Below are positions 30,930-40,565 of a DNA stretch of 64,000 nucleotides, piece after piece. The DNA is from Terriglobia bacterium (GTDB taxonomy: Bacteria; Acidobacteriota; Terriglobia; Bryobacterales; Bryobacteraceae): contig RGPS01000002.1 of assembly GCA_010084195.1 (NCBI GenBank), positions 40,116 to 104,115 of the forward strand, given 5' to 3'. Within the stretch, counting starts at the first letter, position 1. Each line of letters opens with the position of its first letter. Position numbers and translations under genes: made by a program. Under the pieces are notes generated by a model. The model searched no databases and was not told where the DNA came from. It was given only the letters and a program-made list of their open reading frames with translations.

Positions 30930-32791
30930 TGGCCTCAGCGGCCCACCTTTCGGTGCTTTTCCTGACAGGGATCTCCCTGCTGGCGGCGGTTCCTGTAAAA
31001 CGCAACGTGCGCCCTGCCCCCAGGAAAACCAGCGCGACAAAGCAGAAGCAGGCTGTTGCCCGGCCCAGCCCGGCAAAGCCAATCCCACCCACCCCCGAGC
31101 AGGTGGCGGCCAAATGGATGGCTGATCTTTCCCCACGCGAACGCGCTGCGCAACTCATCGTTGTCCCTTTTAACGGCTTCACCTCAAAGACCCGACCGAA
31201 GGAGTACCGAACCCTGGTCCGGCTGGTGCAAAAAGAGCACATCGGCGGCCTGATCCTGATCAACGTCGTGAACGGGCGCGTCGCCGTAAAGCCGTCCCCC
31301 CGCGACGTGGCGAATTTCGCCAACCGCATGCAGGGTATGGCCAAAGTGCCCCTCCTCATCTCCGGGGATCTGGAACGGGGTGCCTCCATGCGCGTGGAAG
31401 CCACCACCGTCTTTCCCCACGCCATGGCTCTGACGGCTTCCCGCGACCCGGACACCGCCAGACGAGAAGGCGAAATTACTGCCCGCGAAGCCCGCGCCCT
31501 GGGTATCCAGTGGATATTTTTTCCCGATGCCGACGTAAACAACAACCCCGACAACCCGATCATCAATATTCGTTCGTTCGGTGAAAACCCGGACGACGTC
31601 TCCGCCATGGTCTCGGCCTTCATTGAAGGTGCCCACGCGGCTGCCCCGATCATGGTTACGGCGAAGCACTTCCCCGGCCATGGCGATACCGCTACCGACA
31701 CGCACATGAACATGGCGACGCTAAGCGGTGACCGGGCGCGTCTCGAAAAGGTTGAGTGGGCACCCTTCCGGGCCGCCATTCGAAGCGGCGTGGATTCGCT
31801 GATGTCCGCCCATATCTCAGTACCCTCCATCGACCCCTCAGGCAGCCCGGCAACCCTGTCCGCCAAACTGATGTCGGGGGTTCTCCGGGACGAAATGGGC
31901 TTCAAGGGCTTGCTGGTCACCGACGCCCTGGAAATGAAGGGCATCGCCAACGGCTTCTCCACGGGGGAGGCTGCAGTTCGTGCCGTCGAAGCAGGGGTGG
32001 ACGTTCTCCTGATGCCGCCGGACGCCGATGTCGCCCTCGATGCCCTGATGGCAGCAGTCAGAGACGGACGCCTGAAACAGGAGCGCCTCGACGACAGCGC
32101 CAGGCGAATTCTCGAAGCCAAGGCCCGCATTGGACTCGATGCCAACAAAATTGTCGATGTCCGGCGAATCCCCGCTTCGGTGAACACCAAAGAAAACAAC
32201 CTGGCCGCGCAGGAAATCAGCGACCGAAGCGTAACCCTGGTTCGCAATACGGGCAATCTGCTGCCGCTGGCTGACCCAAGGGGCACCACGTTTTTTATCC
32301 TGACGGAGAGTTCCCGCAGTCACGAGGGAAATGCCATGAAGGGCGAGATCAAGCGGCGCGCACCTGGCGCTCAGATCGAACTGTTGCATGCAGGAATGTC
32401 CGACACACAGCTCACGGCAGCCTGGGAACGCGCCCGTAACGCTCGCCAGTTCGTTGTCGCGGCGTTCTCTTCGGTCTCGGCCTACCGGGGGAATGTCGCC
32501 CTCAGCGGCAGCTACCCGCAACTAGTTCAGAACCTGGTGGCCACAAAAAAGCCGGTGGTACTGGTCGCCCTGGGAAACCCCTACCTGTTGCGCAGCTTCC
32601 CGGAGGTAGCAGCGTACCTGACCACCTACAGTACGGTCCCTCCGGCCGAAATCTCGGCTGCCCGCGCCCTGTTTGGGGATATCGCGGTGAACGGCAAGCT
32701 ACCCATAACCATTCCAGGCCAGGCTGCCTACATGGAAGGTATTTCCCTGCCCGGCCCGGCCCTCCGCACCGTAGTCGGCAGCAAGCCCTGA
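30929..32791 (+). CDS. Glycoside hydrolase family 3 / NagZ-like beta-N-acetylhexosaminidase
   Basis: ERGASMRV, GIQWIFFPDADVNNNPDNPIINIRSFGE, VTAKHFPGHGDTATDTH, LLVTDALEMKGI. Confidence 0.93.
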   Translation: MASAAHLSVLFLTGISLLAAVPVKRNVRPAPRKTSATKQKQAVARPSPAKPIPPTPEQVAAKWMADLSPRERAAQLIVVPFNGFTSKTRPKEYRTLVRLVQKEHIGGLILINVVNGRVAVKPSPRDVANFANRMQGMAKVPLLISGDLERGASMRVEATTVFPHAMALTASRDPDTARREGEITAREARALGIQWIFFPDADVNNNPDNPIINIRSFGENPDDVSAMVSAFIEGAHAAAPIMVTAKHFPGHGDTATDTHMNMATLSGDRARLEKVEWAPFRAAIRSGVDSLMSAHISVPSIDPSGSPATLSAKLMSGVLRDEMGFKGLLVTDALEMKGIANGFSTGEAAVRAVEAGVDVLLMPPDADVALDALMAAVRDGRLKQERLDDSARRILEAKARIGLDANKIVDVRRIPASVNTKENNLAAQEISDRSVTLVRNTGNLLPLADPRGTTFFILTESSRSHEGNAMKGEIKRRAPGAQIELLHAGMSDTQLTAAWERARNARQFVVAAFSSVSAYRGNVALSGSYPQLVQNLVATKKPVVLVALGNPYLLRSFPEVAAYLTTYSTVPPAEISAARALFGDIAVNGKLPITIPGQAAYMEGISLPGPALRTVVGSKP

Positions 32792-32829
32792 CAGAACAGT
32801 TCGCAAGCGGTATCTTGTTAAGGACCACC

Positions 32830-35139
32830 ATGTCCCGCAGATCCCTTTTCTTTTTCGCCCTTTTGACGGCTCCCGCCGCCTTCGCACAAGCTCACGACGC
32901 CAATGCCGCCGCGCTGGCTGAGGGGCAGCAAGTCTTCGCCGCCAACTGCGCAGCGTGCCACGGCTGGGACGCCAAAGGTGCACGCGGCCCGGACCTGACC
33001 AGCGGGACCTGGCGGCACGGCAGCACCGCCGCCCAAATCGCAAAGAATATCCACGACGGCATCCCTGGAACAGGTATGCCCGCTTTCCCGCTGAAAGACA
33101 ATCAACCCCGGCTCATCGCCGATTGGCTCATCTCTCAGGTGCGGGGGGTGGACGAAAAAGCCACCGGCGATCCGGTCGCCGGAAAATCGCTCTTCTACGG
33201 TTCTGGTGGCTGCTCGGGCTGCCACGCCATCCAGGGTTCCGGCTCTGGTTTTGCTCCCGATCTCACCGGCATTGGCGACCAGCGTTCCGTGCGCGACCTG
33301 ACCGGACAAATCACCGTGCCCGGGGAGCGACCGCGCGGGGGCAATCGCGGAGCCGAAGTGACCACCCATGATGGCCGGAAAATCAGAGGCCTCATCGTAG
33401 TCGACAACACCTACTCCCTCTTCCTGCGGGATCGCGCCGAGAAACTGCACCTGCTGGCCAAGGCCGACATCAAGTCACGGCAGGACCTGAAAACGCTGAT
33501 GCCTCGCGCCGCCCTGACCGGGGCTCAGATCAACGACCTGGTGGCCTTCCTGAAGGCCCCGGGCGAGATCACCCCGGACCTCTCCAAATGGACCCCGTCT
33601 GCGGACTTCAACGTCACCTGGGAGCGCCTGAAGAACTCGAAGGCCGAACCCCAAAACTGGCTCCACTATTGGGGCGATCTGCAGGGAACCCACGCCACCA
33701 CCCTGAAGAGCATCACGCCCGCCAATGTCAGCAAACTGGCCGCCCAGTGGACCTTCCAGTTCGGCGGCCCCGGCGTGGAGAATACGCCCATCGTGGCGGA
33801 TGGCCTCATGTTTGTAACCGGCCCTCGCGACAACGCGGCGGCGCTGGACGCCCGCACCGGCACCCCTGTCTGGCGCTATCGTCGTCCCCTGCCCGAATAC
33901 CACGCCAACTGCACGGTATCCACCAACAGAGGCTTCGCCCTGCTGGGCGACCGTCTGTATCTGGGTACCCTCGACGCTCATCTCGTGGCCCTGGACGCGA
34001 AGACCGGCCGCGTTATCTATGACATCGCGGTCGATGACTACAAGAAGGGTTTCTCCATCACCCATGCGCCTCTGGTGGTGGGTGACAAGATCATTGTCGG
34101 GGTCACCGCCGGCGAATGCGCGCTCTACGGTTTTCTGGACGCCTATGATGCAAAAACCGGGAAACGCCTGTGGCGGACACATGCCGTAGCGCAACCTGGC
34201 GATCCCAACCGCGCCACCTGGTCCGGCAAGTCCGCCGAAACCGGCGGGGGCCCGACGTGGATGACAGGAACCTACGATCCCGATACCGACACCATCTACT
34301 GGGGCACCGGTAACCCCTCCCCCGACTACGAGGGCGGCACCCGCCTCGGCGACAATCTCTACACCGATTCCATGCTGGCGCTCGACCCCGCCACCGGCAA
34401 GATGAAATGGTACTTCCAGTTCACGCCCCATGACACGCATGACTGGGATTCCAGCGAAACCCCGGTTCTGGTGGATGCCACCTTCCGCGGCAAGCCCCGA
34501 AAACTCATGCTTCATGCCGACCGCAACGGTTTCTACTACGTTCTCGATCGGGTTACCGGCGAGTTTTTGCTGGGTAAGGCCTTCGCGCGCCAGACATGGG
34601 CAAAGGGACTGGACGACAAAGGTCGTCCCCAGGTAATCCCCAACACCGATCCGACCCCGGAAGGTAATTATGTCTGCCCCGACGCGACCGGTGCCACCAA
34701 CTGGAACGCGCCCTCATATGACCCGCTCACGAAACTCTTCTTCGTGGGAGCCCGCGACTCCTGTGCCACCTACAAGAGCGTGGTGAGGACGCCGGACCCG
34801 GGACGACCCTACACGGGGACCGGCGACCAGCAGGATGAGTCGGTGGGGGGCAAGGGCATTATCACCGCAATTGATCCGCTGACCGGCGACATCCGCTGGA
34901 AGTACACTCTCGAGGCTGGCTCCGCGTCAGCCGGCGTGCTGTCCACTGCCAGTGGCGTGCTCTTCTCAGCCTCCAAAGAGGGCTTCCTGCTGGCCCTCGA
35001 TTCCCGCACCGGAAAGCTGCTTTGGAAGTACCAGACCGGCGCTGAAATCCGCAGTTCGCCCATGTCCTTTGCGATCAACGGCAAGCAATATGTGGCCATC
35101 GCCAACGACTCAGCTCTAACGGTCTTCGCCCTGCCCTAA
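32830..35139 (+). CDS. PQQ-dependent dehydrogenase (beta-propeller) with N-terminal cytochrome c domains
   Basis: Two CXXCH motifs (CAACHG, CSGCHA); propeller repeats (ALDARTGTPVWRYRRP, LDPATGKMKWYFQFTPHDTHDWD, DRVTGEFL). Confidence 0.92.
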   Translation: MSRRSLFFFALLTAPAAFAQAHDANAAALAEGQQVFAANCAACHGWDAKGARGPDLTSGTWRHGSTAAQIAKNIHDGIPGTGMPAFPLKDNQPRLIADWLISQVRGVDEKATGDPVAGKSLFYGSGGCSGCHAIQGSGSGFAPDLTGIGDQRSVRDLTGQITVPGERPRGGNRGAEVTTHDGRKIRGLIVVDNTYSLFLRDRAEKLHLLAKADIKSRQDLKTLMPRAALTGAQINDLVAFLKAPGEITPDLSKWTPSADFNVTWERLKNSKAEPQNWLHYWGDLQGTHATTLKSITPANVSKLAAQWTFQFGGPGVENTPIVADGLMFVTGPRDNAAALDARTGTPVWRYRRPLPEYHANCTVSTNRGFALLGDRLYLGTLDAHLVALDAKTGRVIYDIAVDDYKKGFSITHAPLVVGDKIIVGVTAGECALYGFLDAYDAKTGKRLWRTHAVAQPGDPNRATWSGKSAETGGGPTWMTGTYDPDTDTIYWGTGNPSPDYEGGTRLGDNLYTDSMLALDPATGKMKWYFQFTPHDTHDWDSSETPVLVDATFRGKPRKLMLHADRNGFYYVLDRVTGEFLLGKAFARQTWAKGLDDKGRPQVIPNTDPTPEGNYVCPDATGATNWNAPSYDPLTKLFFVGARDSCATYKSVVRTPDPGRPYTGTGDQQDESVGGKGIITAIDPLTGDIRWKYTLEAGSASAGVLSTASGVLFSASKEGFLLALDSRTGKLLWKYQTGAEIRSSPMSFAINGKQYVAIANDSALTVFALP

Positions 35140-35233
35140 CCCGGCACAGCCGCAACCAAACCAGGCGGAAACGAGCAGGCTCCGGAATCGGTAGCGGGAG
35201 AACGGCGAAGACAAAACTGCCCTTTTTAGAACA

Positions 35234-35270
35234 TTTTCACAGTGGGGCAGGTTGGCAACCCGCCTCTTGC
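35234..35270. repeat. REP-like intergenic element, copy A
   Basis: TTTTCACA plus GGCAGGTTGGCAACCCGCCTCTTGC (35246-35270), identical over 25 nt to 51440-51464. Confidence 0.7.
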
Positions 35271-35272
35271 TC

Positions 35273-36709
35273 TCACAGTAGTAGATTCTTCTGTAGCTTG
35301 CCCATCGCGTTCCGGGGGAGTTTCTCCACCACCACAAACTCCCGCGGAACCTTAAACGAAGCCAGTTTCTCACGACAGAGAGCCGCCAGTTCCGCAACTT
35401 CGACCGGAGCCAAAAGCGCCACATAAGCCACAGGCACCTCGCCACGCATCTTATCCGGACGTGCCACAACGGCAGCTTCAGCCACAGCACTGTGTTCCTG
35501 CAAAAACTCCTCAATCTCCCGAGGGTAAATATTGAAGCCCCCTGAGATGATCAGGTCACTTTTCCTGCCACACAGCGTAAAGTAGCCATCTGCTGAAATC
35601 GTGCCCAGGTCGCCGGTACGGAACCATCCCTCCACAAAGGCGTCTTTGGTAGCTTCCGGTCTTCCCCAGTATCCGGCGAAGATGTTCGGCCCCTTCAGAT
35701 AGACCTCGCCCGTCTCGCCCTGTGCCACAGGCTCCAGCGCCGGACCCATCAGCTTGGCCGAGATACCAGGCAAGGGGAAACCAATCGTCCCTGCCCGCCG
35801 CTCCCCCCAATAGGGATTGCTGATGTTCATGATCGTCTCACTCATCCCGTAGCGTTCCAGGATGCGGTGCCCAAACAACGCTTCGAACTCCTCAAAGACC
35901 TGCGCCGGCAAAGGGGCCGAACCCGATACGAATAACCGCATGAACCCACCGATTTCCTGGGCGACATCCTTAGTAAATCCGAGGAGACGAACGTAAACCG
36001 TCGGCACCCCAAAGAACAACGTGGGCCGAAATTCGACGAAGACATCGGCAGCCGTCTGGTGCTCAAACCTCTCCAGCAGGCGCATCCGGCAGCCACTCGC
36101 CAGCCAGCAGTGCAGGCCATTGCCCAGACCATGAACATGGAACAGCGGGAGCGCCAGCAGGAAGCGATCCGACTCCCGAATCTCCCAGCAGGCCAGCAGA
36201 TTCACCGCGTTGGCGGAAAAATTGTTGTGCGTCAGGACTGCTCCCTTGGCAGTCCCCGTGGTCCCTGACGTATAGATGATGCCCGCCGGCGCGTCGCCAT
36301 CCAGAACGACACCGGGTCGCAATTCCGATAGCCCCGCAGCTTCAGCTACAAGGTCGGCAGGTCGCCAAATCTCGGCACTGACCACCAGGTCCGCATCCGT
36401 AACCAGCGCCCGAGGCGCCGCGTCGGCCAGGATATGAGCCATTTCCCGTTCCCGGTAGAGGATATTGATGGGAACGAAAATGACGCCGAGCTTGACGCAG
36501 GCCAGATACAGGTCGATCATCTCGACCGAATTGACCAGGTAAACGCAGAGGCGGTCTCCGGTTCCCATGCCTCGGGCCACCAGAGCGTGCGCCAGGCGAT
36601 TACTGCGCGACTCGATCTCTCCAAACGTGAATTCCCTGCCCTGGAACTCAAGCGCCACCTTGTCCCGGCGGCCGATCAACGATGAATCAAACAGATTGCT
36701 GAGGTTCAA
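35273..36709 (-). CDS. AMP-forming acyl-CoA synthetase (class I adenylate-forming)
   Basis: IIYTSGTTGTAKGAVLTHNN, GYFTLCGRKSDLIISGGFNIYPREIEEFL, LPRNAMGKLQKN. Confidence 0.92.
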   Translation of the reverse strand: MNLSNLFDSSLIGRRDKVALEFQGREFTFGEIESRSNRLAHALVARGMGTGDRLCVYLVNSVEMIDLYLACVKLGVIFVPINILYREREMAHILADAAPRALVTDADLVVSAEIWRPADLVAEAAGLSELRPGVVLDGDAPAGIIYTSGTTGTAKGAVLTHNNFSANAVNLLACWEIRESDRFLLALPLFHVHGLGNGLHCWLASGCRMRLLERFEHQTAADVFVEFRPTLFFGVPTVYVRLLGFTKDVAQEIGGFMRLFVSGSAPLPAQVFEEFEALFGHRILERYGMSETIMNISNPYWGERRAGTIGFPLPGISAKLMGPALEPVAQGETGEVYLKGPNIFAGYWGRPEATKDAFVEGWFRTGDLGTISADGYFTLCGRKSDLIISGGFNIYPREIEEFLQEHSAVAEAAVVARPDKMRGEVPVAYVALLAPVEVAELAALCREKLASFKVPREFVVVEKLPRNAMGKLQKNLLL

Positions 36710-36733
36710 AGCACCACTATAGTACCGGACAGG

Positions 36734-37645
36734 TCAGACAAGGCCCAGAATGCGGTCCAGTTGTTCCGCAACCTTCACGAGGTGCTCAGGCTCCCGCGCC
36801 GCTTCATAACCGATCTCAGGGGACAGGAAGCCCCTGTACCCGGTCTCCACCAGCGCCTTCATCACGGCAGCGAAGTTGACATCCCCCTCCAGCAGCGGAA
36901 CAAAGCGGCCCTGCTCTGAACGCGCAGACAGCTTGTAGTCCTTTACGTGGACACGACGAATCCGGGGCCCCAGAGTCCGGACCCAATCCTCCGGGAACCC
37001 ATACTGCATCACATTGCCCATATCGAAATGAGCAGCCAGCCAGGGATTGGCAAACTGATCCACGAACGTCCGCATCTCCAGAGGACTGACCAGGAACTTG
37101 TTCCAGACATTCTCCACCGTCAGCACGACCTTGTTCGCAGCCGCCGAGGGAAGACACTTCGTCAGTTCCTCCACAAACCGCTTCCAGGTCTCCTCGTACC
37201 CCACGAACTGCCCACCCACCGGACCAACCCGCCCCGGAACCAGCAGCAGCGCCCCACAGTCCAGTCTCGCCGCAATCTCGGTCGCCCGGCGAACGTCGTC
37301 TACACCCTGCCCCCGAACGGTTCCATCGGGGCTGTTCAGCGGATGCTGCCCCAGCGGTTGCGAAACCCAGAGGCTGGTCAGTGCAATTCCCGCACTGTTC
37401 GCCGTGCTTTTGATGTCAGCGAGCGCAGCAGCCGATGCCTCCATAGGAATATCCACCCCCAGGCGCAGTTCCATGGCGTCAAACCGCGCGGCTTTTGCCT
37501 TGCGGAACATGGCAGGCAGGTCCGTGCCTGGAGGAAAGATCACGGAACAGATACTGCGCGTAAACCGTCCGGGGGCCTGTTGGGAAAATGCCGGAGCAGC
37601 CGTGGCAGCGCCCATCGCACAAAGGAGATGTCTTCGGGAAATCAT
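36734..37645 (-). CDS. Secreted sugar phosphate isomerase/epimerase-like TIM-barrel protein
   Basis: Twin-arginine-like MISRRHLLCAMGAATAAPAFS; GALLLVPGRVGPVGG, VVLTVENVWNKFL, HVKDYKL, GYRGFLSPEIGYE. Confidence 0.82.
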   Translation of the reverse strand: MISRRHLLCAMGAATAAPAFSQQAPGRFTRSICSVIFPPGTDLPAMFRKAKAARFDAMELRLGVDIPMEASAAALADIKSTANSAGIALTSLWVSQPLGQHPLNSPDGTVRGQGVDDVRRATEIAARLDCGALLLVPGRVGPVGGQFVGYEETWKRFVEELTKCLPSAAANKVVLTVENVWNKFLVSPLEMRTFVDQFANPWLAAHFDMGNVMQYGFPEDWVRTLGPRIRRVHVKDYKLSARSEQGRFVPLLEGDVNFAAVMKALVETGYRGFLSPEIGYEAAREPEHLVKVAEQLDRILGLV

Positions 37646-37697
37646 CACGCAGTTCAGCATAGCTGGCCGGAGCCCTCGTGCGATACTGCGATTTCCA

Positions 37698-38066
37698 GTG
37701 CTCAGAAATCTCCTTGTCATCATTGCCGCAGTGGCTCTTGCCGGTTGTCAGGAATCGCAGTATCAGGAATCGAAAATCCGGGTCCTGATCGGCGCGACGC
37801 TGATCACCTCCCCCGGTGCCCCACCCAGGGAAGACACCATCCTTGTCATCGTCGGCAACACGATCCGCGGCATAGGCTCCCGCAGTGACATGCCCGTCCC
37901 CCAAAACTCAGAACGTGTCGACCTGCAGGGGAAGTGGGTCGTGTCGGCAGGAGAAACAGCGGTTGCAGAAGGCCAGCCAGCCAGCCTCAACGTTCTGGAC
38001 CACCCTCCCTCCGGCGGCGACGAAAAACCAGTGCGCCGAATGGTGGCCGGCAACTGGCTGCAATAG
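37698..38066 (+). CDS. Lipoprotein resembling an amidohydrolase composite beta-sandwich without the TIM barrel
   Basis: GTG start; lipobox VALAGC; LIGATLITSPGAPPREDTILVIVGNTIRGIGSRSDMPVP...VDLQGKWVV followed directly by a C-terminal-like EGQPASLNVLD...VRRMVAGNWLQ. Confidence 0.6.
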   Translation: MLRNLLVIIAAVALAGCQESQYQESKIRVLIGATLITSPGAPPREDTILVIVGNTIRGIGSRSDMPVPQNSERVDLQGKWVVSAGETAVAEGQPASLNVLDHPPSGGDEKPVRRMVAGNWLQ

Positions 38067-38123
38067 CCAACTATTCGCTGAACCTGTGGCACGGTCCCTG
38101 CGTAATACCCTTGCAAGGAACCT

Positions 38124-39086
38124 ATGCGCCTCACCTCGTTACTTGCCGCCCCGCTCTTTGCCACCTCTCTGTTTCTGACCGGCTGTATCGGAATCGACTT
38201 CGACCACGGCTCGTCTGACAAGTACCAGGAAGACTTCCACTTCAGCTACGATCTGCAGCCGAACGGCCAGCTTGTCGCCGAGACCTTCAATGGCAAGGTG
38301 GAGATCATTGGTTGGGATGAGAATAAAGTCGACATTAGCGGGACGAAATACGGCTCCACCGAACGGCTCCGGGACGCCATCAAAATAGAGACCCACAACT
38401 CCCCCTCTTCAGTGGAAGTCCGCGCCGTCCACCCCTCCGGTTCCACAGGCAACTCGGGTGCGAGGATGACCATCAAGGTCCCCAAACAGGCGGTAGTGGA
38501 ACGCGTCACCTCCAGCAACGGAGCGATTCGGATTGAACATGTGGGCGCTATCTCACACGTGAAGACTTCCAATGGCACCATTCGGGTTACCGACGCCTCC
38601 GGCGATCTCGATGCGCGCACTTCTAATGCCCAAATTGAGGTGGAGCGCTTCAACGGCAGCCTGTCAGCCAGAAGCTCCAACGGCAGGATTCGCGCCGAAG
38701 GAGTCACCGGCAAATGCGACGTGGAAACCTCCAACGCCTCCATTGACGTCCGCATGGACCGCGCTACCGCAGCTCCCATTCGCCTCACCACCGCCAACGG
38801 TGCCATCGAACTCGCCCTCGACAAAGCCCCGAAAAGTGACATCCACGCCCAATCCAGCAACGGCGCTATTACGCTGAAAATGCCTGGCGACACTGCTGCC
38901 CACATAACAGCGGATACCTCCAATTCATCCATTTCGAGCGAGTTCGACATCCTCACCACCACCAACGGCAATCGGGTCAAGAACGACCACCTGAACGGCA
39001 CCCTCGGCAATGGTGGACCGGCCATTGACCTCGAAACCCGCAACGGCAGCATCCGAATCCTGAAGACCACCGGCACCAGTAACTAA
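38124..39086 (+). CDS. DUF4097-family beta-repeat lipoprotein
   Basis: Lipobox LFLTGC; repeated TSNGTIRV/TSNAQIEV/SSNGRIRA/TSNASIDV/SSNGAITL units. Confidence 0.8.
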   Translation: MRLTSLLAAPLFATSLFLTGCIGIDFDHGSSDKYQEDFHFSYDLQPNGQLVAETFNGKVEIIGWDENKVDISGTKYGSTERLRDAIKIETHNSPSSVEVRAVHPSGSTGNSGARMTIKVPKQAVVERVTSSNGAIRIEHVGAISHVKTSNGTIRVTDASGDLDARTSNAQIEVERFNGSLSARSSNGRIRAEGVTGKCDVETSNASIDVRMDRATAAPIRLTTANGAIELALDKAPKSDIHAQSSNGAITLKMPGDTAAHITADTSNSSISSEFDILTTTNGNRVKNDHLNGTLGNGGPAIDLETRNGSIRILKTTGTSN

Positions 39087-39125
39087 ACCGTTTTCACAAG
39101 CTGCATATCCGCTTAACTCAGGTTT

Positions 39126-39169
39126 CACAATTACTGTGGTCCCGGATATGGGGCCAGGCTGGCACCCTG
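39126..39169. repeat. REP-like intergenic element, copy B (divergent)
   Basis: CACAATTACTGT (39126-39137, shared with 52957-52968) followed by CAGGCTGGCACCCTG (39155-39169). Confidence 0.5.
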
Positions 39170-39353
39170 TGGGTCCGGGAGCGTGGTCAGCGCAGCGGAA
39201 AGATGGCCTGACGGACTTCCCCTGGTGCCCGAAAGCAGCGCCACCACGCCCGCCCCTCCCTGCCCACACTGGCCTCGAGCCCTTCCCTTGCGGTATGGTA
39301 TCCGTGAATGGTCCGGTTCTCCAGTTGGATACAAAATTGCTCAGTGAAGCCCA

Positions 39354-40565
39354 ATGCAAAGAGCTTCCGGGCACAAGATTGCCGTACAGGCTGCCATGGG
39401 TGAGCAACGCTTCAGGGAAATTCTCGACGCTGCCCCGGACGCGATCCTGCAAGTGGATCAGGGGGGGCTGATTATTCTCCTGAATCGCGCCACCGAGAAC
39501 ATGTTTGGTTACAACCGTGCCGACCTGCTGGGTAAGCCGGTGGAGGTTCTGATTCCGCAGGACGTCCGTGAGCGCCACCACGGGCACCGGGTGGGTTACC
39601 ACAACAAGGCCTCCGTTCGGCCCATGGGTGTTGGTCTCACCCTCCAGGGCCTCCGTCAGGACGGTACCCGGTTTCCCGTGGAAATAAGCCTCAGCCCCTC
39701 GGAATCCCCCGAGGTTGGGTTCACCACCACCGCCATCATCCGGGATATCACGGACCGAAAAGCGGATGAAGTCCGTTTTCGGAGCGCACAGGAGAAGTAC
39801 ACAGGAGACCTGGTTGAAGCCAACCAGCAACTGGAACTGCAGAACCGGGAAATCGAGCGCGCCAATCGGCTAAAGAGCGAGTTTCTGGCCAGTATGAGCC
39901 ATGAACTCCGAACCCCGCTCCACACCATCATCGGTTTTTCCGAACTGCTCGGCGAGGGCCTCCATGGCCCCCTGACAGAGAAACAGAGGCGCTTTGTCAA
40001 CCACATCCATACCGACTCATTACACCTCCTGGACCTGATCAACGACATCCTGGACCTGAGCAGGATTGAGGCTGGACGTCTGGAACTTCGCCCCGAACCT
40101 TTTGACTTTTCAGCCCTCGTCGAAGAGAGTATGGCCTCCGTTCGGACCGTAACCAGAGCCAAGTCTCTGGCCACGGAGACAAGGCTGCTTTTCGACGGGG
40201 CGGTAGTGGCAGATCGGGTACGAATCAAGCAAATTCTCGTCAACCTCCTGAGCAACGCCGCGAAGTTCACCCCCCAGGGTGGGCAGATTCGCGTGAACGC
40301 CCACACAGAACATGGCATGCTGATCACCTCGATTACGGACACAGGGGTCGGTATTCCCCCCGAGGAACATGAAGCTATTTTCGACGAGTTCTATCAGACC
40401 GGAGTCACCACAAGGGGGGTCCGGGAAGGCACGGGCCTCGGTCTGGCTATCACCAGACGCCTCGTAGAGGGTCACGGCGGCACCATTACGGTGGAGAGTA
40501 CCCCCGGCAAGGGTAGTTGCTTCACTTTCTCTATCCCGTTGAAACCCCTCGTGGAGGGAGCATGA
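39354..40565 (+). CDS. PAS-domain sensor histidine kinase
   Basis: PAS (FREILDAAPDAILQVDQGGLIILLNRATENMFGY), H-box SMSHELRTPLHTIIGFSELL, N/G boxes NLLSNAAKFTPQGG, GTGLGLAITRRLVEGHGG. Confidence 0.95.
   Translation: MQRASGHKIAVQAAMGEQRFREILDAAPDAILQVDQGGLIILLNRATENMFGYNRADLLGKPVEVLIPQDVRERHHGHRVGYHNKASVRPMGVGLTLQGLRQDGTRFPVEISLSPSESPEVGFTTTAIIRDITDRKADEVRFRSAQEKYTGDLVEANQQLELQNREIERANRLKSEFLASMSHELRTPLHTIIGFSELLGEGLHGPLTEKQRRFVNHIHTDSLHLLDLINDILDLSRIEAGRLELRPEPFDFSALVEESMASVRTVTRAKSLATETRLLFDGAVVADRVRIKQILVNLLSNAAKFTPQGGQIRVNAHTEHGMLITSITDTGVGIPPEEHEAIFDEFYQTGVTTRGVREGTGLGLAITRRLVEGHGGTITVESTPGKGSCFTFSIPLKPLVEGA

Noticed and set aside
30844-32289. 481-aa antisense ORF over the GH3 gene
   Set aside because: Ser/Arg/Ala-rich shadow of a well-supported GH3 coding sequence.
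33475-34515. 346-aa antisense ORF over the PQQ dehydrogenase
   Set aside because: Gly/Val-rich shadow ORF; the sense strand has CXXCH and propeller motifs.
36734-37645. Start at 37723 as given in the ORF track
   Set aside because: A twin-arginine-like signal sequence begins at ATG 37645; the upstream extension has no support.
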